Part shown: piece by piece, positions 14,897 through 19,977 of the stretch | How positions within the stretch are numbered: the first letter of the stretch is position 1 | Layout: every line of letters starts with the position of its first letter | Origin: JACIYW01 sp014359745 | GTDB lineage: Bacteria; Pseudomonadota; Alphaproteobacteria; Rhodobacterales; Rhodobacteraceae | DNA length: 19,977 bases | Direction of reading: 5' to 3' | Assembly: GCA_050433985.1 (NCBI GenBank) | Contig: JBNPWE010000033.1 | Span: 1 to 19,977 of the forward strand | The notes under the pieces: generated by a model | What the model was told of the DNA's origin: nothing | Databases searched by the model: none | The model's input: the letters and a program-made list of their open reading frames with translations, nothing else | Translations under genes and position numbers: made by a program

Positions 14897-15334
14897 ATGC
14901 TTGTCAGGAAGGTCATGTCCTCTCCGGTCGTCAGCGTTACGGCGTCGGCGACGATCCTTGAGGCGGCCCAAAGGATGCATGCCCATGATGTAGGGGCCTT
15001 GCCCGTGTTCGAGGATGACAGGCCGATCGGACTCTTGACCGACCGCGACATCGTCATGCGCGCGCTCGCCGCCGTCAAAATCATCCCCAGCCCGGAAACG
15101 GTGGTCGAAGATATCATGTCTCCCGACATCTTGACCTGTTTCGAAGATCAGGACGTGACGGAGGCGGCCGCGCTGATGGGTGACCGGCAGGTCCGGCGTC
15201 TGCTGGTCATCGACAGGTCCGGCGTCCCGGTGGGCATCCTGTCGGTCGGCGACATAGCCGAACATGTGTCCGAGGAACTGGCGGGACAGGTGCTTGGGGA
15301 AATCAGCGAAGAGCGGACGCGATCCGGGTTCTGA
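14897..15334 (+). CDS. Two-CBS-domain protein
   Basis: This 145-aa protein consists almost wholly of a CBS pair (Bateman module), which in this family binds adenine nucleotides or similar ligands and senses energy or redox state. CBS1 covers about residues 1-65 (VMSSPVVSV, GALPVFEDDRPIGLLTDRDIV) and CBS2 about 75-135 (DIMSPDILTCF, VRRLLVIDRSGVPVGILSVGDI). There is no attached enzyme or transport domain. The ATG at 14897 fits the start of CBS1; GGAGG is 12 nt upstream, rather far, and the longer frame from 14840 adds unmatched residues. It is convergent with the Crp/Fnr gene, with 8 nt between the stops, and is preceded by the box at 14799. Confidence 0.88.
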   Translation: MLVRKVMSSPVVSVTASATILEAAQRMHAHDVGALPVFEDDRPIGLLTDRDIVMRALAAVKIIPSPETVVEDIMSPDILTCFEDQDVTEAAALMGDRQVRRLLVIDRSGVPVGILSVGDIAEHVSEELAGQVLGEISEERTRSGF

Positions 15335-15342
15335 TCGTCAGG

Positions 15343-16119
15343 TCACGCCGCTCCGGGAATGATCTCTCGACGAAGCGCATCGAGATCGACACCTGCCAGA
15401 GCGGCCAGCGGGCGCATATCAAGGATTTCGATATCCATGTGATCGCCCGTGGTGATCAGGCCGTTCCTGTTGAGGCGCCGGAGCGTCCGGCAGACATGAA
15501 CCGCTGACAGGCCCGTAAACTCGGCCAGTTGCTGCTGACCGAGCGGGACATGAAAAGTTCCATCCCCGCCCGTTGCGCCGATTGCCGCCGTCCGCATGCA
15601 GAACTCGATCAGGACATAGGCGATCCTGGCCTCGGCGCTCGACCTGCCAAGGCGCAGAATGCGTTCGGATTGCCGCGACCGCGCAGCGGCGTCCGCCCGT
15701 TCCTTGAAATGCCGCAGATCGGGCAGGTCGTCGAGCAGTCGCGCCCACGCCGTCGTGCCGATGACGATCACCTGTGTCTCGCTCAGGGTCTCAAGCGTGA
15801 CGAAGCTCGTGTGGCCATCGGCAGAAACGGGGTCATGGATTTCGCCGGGCAGGATGATTTCGACAATCTGTCGTTCGCCATCCGGCAGCGACTTGGAAGC
15901 GGCAAGCCAGCCCGACTTTACCAGGAAGATCGAATGGACCTCCTGGCCTTCGAGTATCAGGTTCGTTCCCTTCGGCAGCACGCGCGTGTTCCGCTCGAGA
16001 CTTTTTTCAAGGCTTGCATCGACGCGGCCCAGCCATGTTGCCTGCGCGCCGGGGCCAGCGCGGCCTGTCTCCGGGGTTGAGTTCTCAATTTCCGGGGTTG
16101 AGTTCTCTATCAGAGACAT
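15343..16119 (-). CDS. Crp/Fnr-family transcription regulator without Fnr cysteines
   Basis: The protein is 258 aa from the ATG at 16119, which has GAGGG 5 nt upstream; the longer frame to 16299 has no support. Cyclic-nucleotide-type sensor barrel lies at about 38-125 (PKGTNLILEGQEVHSIFLVKSG, LPGEIHDP), the dimer helix at about 126-175, and the winged helix with HTH at about 195-222 (QQQLAEFTGLSAVHVCRTL). The only cysteines are 174 and 210, so there is no N-terminal iron-sulphur cluster and it is not an oxygen-sensing Fnr. A Dnr/FixK-like or Crp-like role is possible. The N-terminus holds a 7-residue tandem repeat. It is the natural candidate to bind the three TTRAY-N4-GTTAA boxes nearby. It is divergent from the phasin gene. 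Confidence 0.88.
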   Translation of the reverse strand: MSLIENSTPEIENSTPETGRAGPGAQATWLGRVDASLEKSLERNTRVLPKGTNLILEGQEVHSIFLVKSGWLAASKSLPDGERQIVEIILPGEIHDPVSADGHTSFVTLETLSETQVIVIGTTAWARLLDDLPDLRHFKERADAAARSRQSERILRLGRSSAEARIAYVLIEFCMRTAAIGATGGDGTFHVPLGQQQLAEFTGLSAVHVCRTLRRLNRNGLITTGDHMDIEILDMRPLAALAGVDLDALRREIIPGAA

Positions 16120-16264
16120 AGGTGCCCTCGGTGCTGACACGGTCTGCTCAAAAGAGAAACCGCAAGTGAAGATGCGCGATCTCCTCGCGACGCGATTCTG
16201 CCTTCCTTTCAATCTGTAACACGGAAAGTAGAGTTGCAGCACCCTTAACTTCGCCCATGTCGGC

Positions 16265-16278
16265 TTGACACAGGTTAA
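16265..16278 (+). promoter_or_regulatory. Crp/Fnr-type box TTGAC-ACAG-GTTAA upstream of phasin
   Basis: The half-sites TTGAC and GTTAA are separated by four bases and followed by TGC, as at 14799. It lies 71 bp before the phasin ATG and 145 bp before the start of the divergent regulator gene, so it could serve both. The -10 at the class II position is poor. Confidence 0.6.
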
Positions 16279-16348
16279 TGCCGATGCAGGCAGCGGCATG
16301 GTTCAAGTCGTCAGGATGTGCGCCGCCAACGCGAAAAGGAGAGGACAT

Positions 16349-16789
16349 ATGGCAAAGGAAGACTCGCAACCCGGTCTCACCGAGTTGATCCAGAGGATGC
16401 AGGCGCCGTTCATGGTGAACGCGGCGGCCACGGCGCCGATCGAGCGGTTCCTAGCGATGCAGGGCAGCCTGCTCAAGGGGGCCGAGATTTTCGCCCGCCA
16501 CTGGTTCCAACGCCGCAATGACGCAATCGAGACGGCCACCGAGGCCCTGCATCAGATGAATTCCGCCGGGGCTGTCGGCCCCGCAGAAGCCGCCAGCGCC
16601 ATCGCCGACTTGCAGCGCGGGTCTCTGAAGCGCCTGAGCGCGGACGCGCAGGAGTGGTCCCAATTTTGCATGCGCTGTGCAACTGCGGCAACGACGACCC
16701 AGGTCGACGCCGCCACCACGGGTTCGGACAAGCCCGAGGCGGACAAGGCTGGCGCCAAACCCAGAACGGCCCACACAACGCCTGTGTGA
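16349..16789 (+). CDS. Phasin-like PHB granule protein
   Basis: The protein is 146 aa from the ATG at 16349 (AAGGAG 8 nt upstream). Phasins coat PHB granules and control their number and size. Here about residues 12-115 form long amphipathic helices (LIQRMQAPFMVN, RFLAMQGSLLKGAEIFARHWFQRRNDAIETA, SAIADLQRGSLKRLSADAQEW), followed by an Ala/Thr/Lys-rich tail at about 115-146 typical of phasins. There is no signal peptide. The setting near phaA and the phaZ scrap supports the assignment; the exact phasin subfamily is not determined. It probably depends on the box at 16265. Confidence 0.8.
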   Translation: MAKEDSQPGLTELIQRMQAPFMVNAAATAPIERFLAMQGSLLKGAEIFARHWFQRRNDAIETATEALHQMNSAGAVGPAEAASAIADLQRGSLKRLSADAQEWSQFCMRCATAATTTQVDAATTGSDKPEADKAGAKPRTAHTTPV

Positions 16790-17039
16790 TCGGGGCCGGG
16801 CAAAGTCTCTCGCTCCAGCGTCGGCGTGAGTGCTATGCAAGGGGCAAAGTCCTTATCGGCATGACCGACGGCACACGCTTGCGTGACGCGGCAGGTGATC
16901 CTGTGTGAAACCGGTATACGCCACACCTGCAAGACTGCTAACCTGCGAAACTGAATTCGTCGTTGGCGTGGGTCTGCACCCGGACGCGGACAAACGCACC
17001 CGTTGAGCAAGGACCATTGTGAATGAAGGCGCGCGACAC

Positions 17040-17397
17040 CGACATCGGCCATATCGTCCGTCTGTTCCACTGTCGCAGCGGCGGGTGGAGGGGGCGATCT
17101 TCGAGACGGGCATCAAGGCGATCGACCTGCTGAGCCCGCTGGAACGCGGCGGCAAGGGGCCGGGCTGTTTGGCGGCGCGGGCGTGGGCAAAACCGTGCTG
17201 ATCACCGAGATGATCCACAACATGGTCGCCGAATACGACGGGGTGAGCCTGTTCTGCGGGATCGGCGAACGCTCGCGCGAGGCCGAAGAACTTTACCGCG
17301 AGATGGGAGAGGCCGACGTGCTGGAGAATACCGTGATGATGTTCGGCCAGATGAACGAAAGCCCCGGCGTCCGGTTCCGCGTCGGGCATCTGACCAT
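17040..17397 (+). pseudogene. atpD: F-type (possibly N-ATPase) ATP synthase beta subunit fragment
   Basis: Two frames carry one protein. From about 17075, RRVEGAIFETGIKAIDLLSP and LERGGK; then a net +2 shift near 17156; then LFGGAGVGKTVLITEMIHNMV with the P-loop GGAGVGKT, GIGERSREAEELYREM and VMMFGQMNESPGVRFRVGH. About 110 of some 470 residues remain, and both ends are missing. GQMNE and the GERSRE region are typical of beta subunits. Together with the wording SPLERGGK it suggests a second, accessory F-type ATPase rather than the housekeeping one, but that needs a tree. No neighbouring atp genes are present. Confidence 0.7.
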
Positions 17398-17519
17398 GTT
17401 ATACTCAAATTCCGGATGGGAGCATGAGTTAAGCCGAACGGGGACTGGGTGGTGATCTACTTCCGGAGTTCGGACGCGCCCCGGAAGGCCACCATGCCAT
17501 TCGGCTTGAAACGGAACGG

Positions 17520-18167
17520 TCACTGCACCATCAGATGATTAACGACGTTTATCACCCCGGGAGCTGCCCATGCTGCGCGCTCTGCACTTCTGCGTTCACC
17601 CAGATAGCGAACTTTCCCCTCGAGCGTTACGGTCCCGTCATTAACCGCCACCCGGATTCCCGAGGCATCGAGTTCCGCATTCCGAACGAGGGTCTTCTTG
17701 ATCTGCTCCGAAACGTCCGAAGCCTTCACGGACGACCGGACCCTGAGATGGTTGTTGATGCCGGTTACGCCCGTCAGCCGCCCGATGGCCCGCTCCGCGG
17801 CATCCGCCTGATAGCGCCATTCCACATCGCCCTCGAGAGTGACCTGGCCCTTGGCGACGGTGACATGCATATTATCTTCCGGTACCGATGTATTCCACTT
17901 CAGCGAGTTGATGACGCGTTTCGCGATCTCATCGTCAGCTGTGATATGGGCGCCAATTGGCCGAACCTCGATTTCGTCGGCGATAGCACGGACGCCCACA
18001 ATGTTCTCGACGATGTCCAGCGTCTTGATCTTGTCGCTATAACTGCGGACATGCCCTGTCAGGGTTACGACACCCTGATCGACTGCCACACCTATATCAG
18101 CAGCACCAATGCTTGGCTCGAAATCAAGCTCGTCAATGATGTCCAGTCTCAGTTGCATGTCAGTCAT
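17520..18167 (-). CDS. Three-BON-domain protein
   Basis: The protein is 215 aa from the ATG at 18167 (GGAG 6 nt upstream); the extension to 18227 does not look like BON sequence. BON domains occur in osmotic-shock and envelope proteins such as OsmY and bind lipid surfaces. The three copies lie at about 4-70, 77-145 and 151-215, each with the pattern GVxVxxGxVTLxGxV and a final V/IxNxL. There is no signal peptide or membrane helix, so a cytoplasmic or peripheral location is likely. It is read opposite to the atpD scrap. Two tiny ORFs and a hairpin lie in its 5' leader. Confidence 0.88.
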   Translation of the reverse strand: MTDMQLRLDIIDELDFEPSIGAADIGVAVDQGVVTLTGHVRSYSDKIKTLDIVENIVGVRAIADEIEVRPIGAHITADDEIAKRVINSLKWNTSVPEDNMHVTVAKGQVTLEGDVEWRYQADAAERAIGRLTGVTGINNHLRVRSSVKASDVSEQIKKTLVRNAELDASGIRVAVNDGTVTLEGKVRYLGERRSAERAAWAAPGVINVVNHLMVQ

Positions 18168-18270
18168 TTCTTTCTCCACTTTGCAGACCACATCAAGAAT
18201 GGTATTTCCGCGAACTTCCATTGGCATTGACGGCTCGCAACCACTGTTCCGAAAGGCGTTGGAAGAAAAT

Positions 18271-18288
18271 CTGACCTCCTTAGGTCAG
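18271..18288 (-). promoter_or_regulatory. Hairpin holding a strong ribosome binding site in BON gene leader
   Basis: On the minus strand the sequence is CTGACCTAAGGAGGTCAG: seven perfect base pairs around AAGG, with the full Shine-Dalgarno-like TAAGGAGGT inside. The TAA is the stop of the 23-aa frame at 18280-18351. No good start codon follows at close range, and the BON start is about 104 nt downstream. It may be an operator or a leftover gene start. Confidence 0.4.
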
Positions 18289-18351
18289 CAAATTCTTGTG
18301 GCCCGAACATAAAAATGAGTGCTGCGTGAAGTCTTCTGTCGTATTGGGCAT
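18280..18351 (-). CDS. Candidate 23-aa small ORF
   Basis: ATG at 18351 with AGGAG 6 nt upstream reads MPNTTEDFTQHSFLCSGHKN to a TAA inside the hairpin at 18271-18288. The good ribosome binding site is the only support. It could be a leader peptide of the BON gene or the cut front of a lost gene. Confidence 0.25.
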   Translation of the reverse strand: MPNTTEDFTQHSFLCSGHKNLLT

Positions 18352-18386
18352 GGATTTCTCCTGAGCTTGACTTTGAGCGTCTTTTG

Positions 18387-18464
18387 TCAGGTCCATGTCC
18401 AGAAGATGCCCTCGTTGGCGATGAATTCGAGCGCGTCATCGAGGGGGATGACGACACCGCCCAT
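18387..18464 (-). CDS. Candidate 25-aa small ORF
   Basis: ATG at 18464 reads MGGVVIPLDDALEFIANEGI and five more residues. TAGGAGG is 11 nt upstream and a TAG lies just before it in frame. The text looks protein-like and may be an intact micro-protein or the end of a lost gene. The next tiny ORF starts 36 nt further on. Confidence 0.25.
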   Translation of the reverse strand: MGGVVIPLDDALEFIANEGIFWTWT

Positions 18465-18689
18465 GTCATCGACGTCCTCCTATTTGCGGCGGTGTGCCCA
18501 ATACGCTCAGGCGAAGACTACGGCTGTTCTTTTCGCCGTTCATTTGGACCGCTTGGGGCGTAGCGAGAGCATTCGTGCGTTCGCCCGACCGCATCGCCTC
18601 CATCAGAGGCCGCAAATGGACTCAAGAGTTCTGAGCAGTTCAGGGTGGTATGAGAGCGGCAATTACCCCACACTTTGCGGTACTCTCCA

Positions 18690-18790
18690 AGGCCGATGTC
18701 TCCAGCCCCGAGAAAATGCCTCCAGGCTGATCGCTGAAGCGGTCCAGACCTATGGACGGCTCGACTGCGCGTGCAACAATGCCGTCATCC
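18690..18790 (+). pseudogene. Short-chain dehydrogenase scrap
   Basis: KADVSSPEKM in one frame and, after a shift near 18722, RLIAEAVQTYGRLDCACNNA in another follow the SDR segment that leads to the NNAG motif (family pattern ADVS...V-YGRLDCAFNNAG). The cofactor loop and the Tyr-Lys part are not found on either side. It is an isolated decayed fragment, different from the intact dehydrogenase gene at 11126-11896. Confidence 0.5.
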
Positions 18791-18871
18791 GAGACCAGAG
18801 AAAGAATGAGATCATCACCGGTGGGCACCCGTTGATGGCAATCAATGAAGAATCAGCGTTCCCAAAGGAGA

Positions 18872-19264
18872 ATGCGTGATCATGACATTGCTCTGGAGAA
18901 AGATATCGTGGAACGGATACATTTTCAGAATGGCGTCACGCTCGTTGCAGGTATCGTGCTCGTCGTGACGCCCTTCGTTCTCGCCATCACGCCGCCCGAG
19001 GGTACGAACCTTGCGCTGCTGATCGCCAACTTCGTGATATCGGGCGGCGCCGCCATCATTCTCGGCGCGGCTGCGCTTTTCTATTTCCGGAAGTGGGAAG
19101 AGTGGCTCGACATCGCGCTTGGGGTCTGGCTGGTGGCCTCGCCATGGATATTGGGGTTCACCTATTCACAGGCGGCCATGTGGACGGCGATTGTCTGCGG
19201 CGTCGTGATAGCAGCCATGGGAACTTGGAGGACTACGGCGGGGAACGGCGAACGTGTCTATTGA
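18872..19264 (+). CDS. SPW-repeat membrane protein
   Basis: The protein is 130 aa and small, with about four membrane helices. SPW proteins are of unknown role; their mark is a Ser-Pro-Trp in the membrane. One full repeat is seen at about 77-120 (WLDIALGVWLVASPWILGF) and a diverged first repeat at about 17-45, where TPF replaces SPW. The start is uncertain: ATG at 18872 fits the reading, but AAAGGAG ends only one base before it; 18845 is possible but has no ribosome binding site. The stop overlaps the next reading frame by 11 nt, so the hydrolase frame is probably translationally coupled to it. Confidence 0.8.
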   Translation: MRDHDIALEKDIVERIHFQNGVTLVAGIVLVVTPFVLAITPPEGTNLALLIANFVISGGAAIILGAAALFYFRKWEEWLDIALGVWLVASPWILGFTYSQAAMWTAIVCGVVIAAMGTWRTTAGNGERVY

Positions 19265-19964
19265 GCAACGAGATGACATATCTATGGAAGTCTGCCTTTC
19301 TCTGGACGGATGTCGTCTTCCGGGCACACTCGGATTGGGCGCGGGCGGGCTTGTGATATTCGCGCATGGCAGCGGAAGCAGCCGTTTGAGTCCGCGCAAT
19401 CATGCCGTCGCGGCCGAGTTGCAGAAGCGGGGTTTCGGTCCGTTACTCTTCGATCTTCTGACCGAAGAAGAGGCGCGCCACCGCGCCAAGGTATTTGACA
19501 TTCCTTTGCTCGGTCGCCGGGTCGCGGGAGCGATCAGGTAGGTTCGGGAGAATGCGGATATCGACGACTTGCCTATCGGTCTTTTCGGTGCCAGCACTGG
19601 GGCAGCAGCGGCACTTGTGGCTGCGGTCGAGGCTCAGACCGATGTGGCAGCGGTCGTTTCCCGCGGCGGGCGACCTGATCTCGCGGGTGACTGGCTAACT
19701 CGTGTCAAATGCCCCACGCTTCTGATCGTTGGCGGGGCTGACACCGAGGTACTTGCCCTGAACCGCGACGCATATTCGATGCTGTACGCCAAAAAATCGC
19801 TTAAGATCGTGCCGGGCGCCACGCATCTTTTTGAAGAGCCGGGCGCACTCGATCAAGTGGTGGACCTTGCGGCTGCATGGTTCCGGTGTTTGTCAAAGGA
19901 GTTGTCCGCTGATTTCATGCGGCGTCTCTGGTTTGAGGGGCGCTGGTTTCGGTTTCGGGGTTGA
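19254..19964 (+). pseudogene. Alpha/beta hydrolase (dienelactone-hydrolase-like) with in-frame amber codon
   Basis: GTG at 19254 overlaps the SPW stop by 11 nt. The frame runs 95 codons, meets TAG at 19539-19541, and goes on in the same frame to 19964. Both halves belong to one hydrolase: LVIFAHGSGSSRLSPRN at the front, then GASTG with nucleophile Ser114, Asp163 in VGGAD and His191 in ATHLFEE (numbered across the stop). Relatives usually have Trp before VRENADI, so TGG to TAG is the simplest change. The C-terminus after AAAWFR (about 19888) no longer looks like the family. Some relatives are fused to phosphoribosyltransferases. It is probably inactive unless the stop is read through. Confidence 0.7.
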
Positions 19965-19977
19965 GCCAGACGGGTCC

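Larger units (their letters stand above)
18228..18871. other. Gene-poor stretch with remnants
   Basis: No full gene is seen in some 640 bases. It holds, on the minus strand, a hairpin and two tiny frames with ribosome binding sites (18280-18464) and, on the plus strand, an SDR scrap (about 18690-18790). The part 18480-18690 is unassigned. Confidence 0.5.

Noticed and set aside
16861..16908. A 15-codon plus-strand frame after the phasin gene
   Set aside because: It is very short, has no convincing ribosome binding site and resembles nothing known.
1..19977. CRISPR arrays, rRNA genes and complete tRNA genes
   Set aside because: No regularly spaced repeats, rRNA-like stretches or full cloverleaf patterns were seen by eye.

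Overview
The window is GC-rich DNA in which nearly every recognisable protein is of alphaproteobacterial, Rhodobacterales/Paracoccaceae-like type: a polyhydroxybutyrate (PHB) depolymerase tail, a PhaA-type thiolase, a phasin, a Crp/Fnr regulator, a PolX-PHP DNA polymerase, and BON and SPW stress-type proteins. The species cannot be fixed from the sequence. It reads as an accessory region for carbon storage, redox and stress that is being eroded by insertion sequences (IS) and deletions.

Layout. 1-770: hairpins, a probably truncated small gene and an IS66-like scrap. 771-3785 (minus): a reductase-patatin fusion protein preceded by the 3' part of a PHB depolymerase gene. 3786-6030: IS debris, made of a decayed IS256-type element that cuts off phaZ, the front of an IS3-type element and the back of an IS110-type element. 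6387-12586 (minus): a compact five-gene run, in transcription order an unknown 225-aa protein, a short-chain dehydrogenase, PolX, a 64-aa protein and a P-type cation ATPase. 12722-14528 (plus): phaA followed by fused scraps of phaB and acetate kinase. 14534-16789: a 71-aa protein, a two-CBS protein, a Crp/Fnr regulator and a phasin. 16790-19977: an ATP synthase beta-subunit scrap, a three-BON protein, tiny ORFs and an SDR scrap, an SPW membrane protein and a hydrolase with an in-frame amber codon.

Two observations stand out. First, the IS256-type transposase gene carries six short insertions, each centred on a perfect or near-perfect palindrome. Five share a stem-loop core TCC-NCC-GGA, three are clearly one family, and their stems differ in a base-paired way. 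Two of the six keep the reading frame. They behave like intragenic palindromic elements of a kind I do not recognise. Second, three boxes of the form TTRAY-N4-GTTAA lie upstream of phaA, the CBS gene and the phasin gene, close to a Crp/Fnr-type regulator gene. The phaA box has a -10 hexamer at the spacing expected for direct activation. This suggests a small local regulon joining PHB turnover to redox or oxygen state.

Working model (inference): under an electron-acceptor-limited signal the Crp/Fnr protein induces thiolase, phasin and CBS protein. The PHB pathway in this copy is no longer complete, because phaZ, phaB and ackA are broken.
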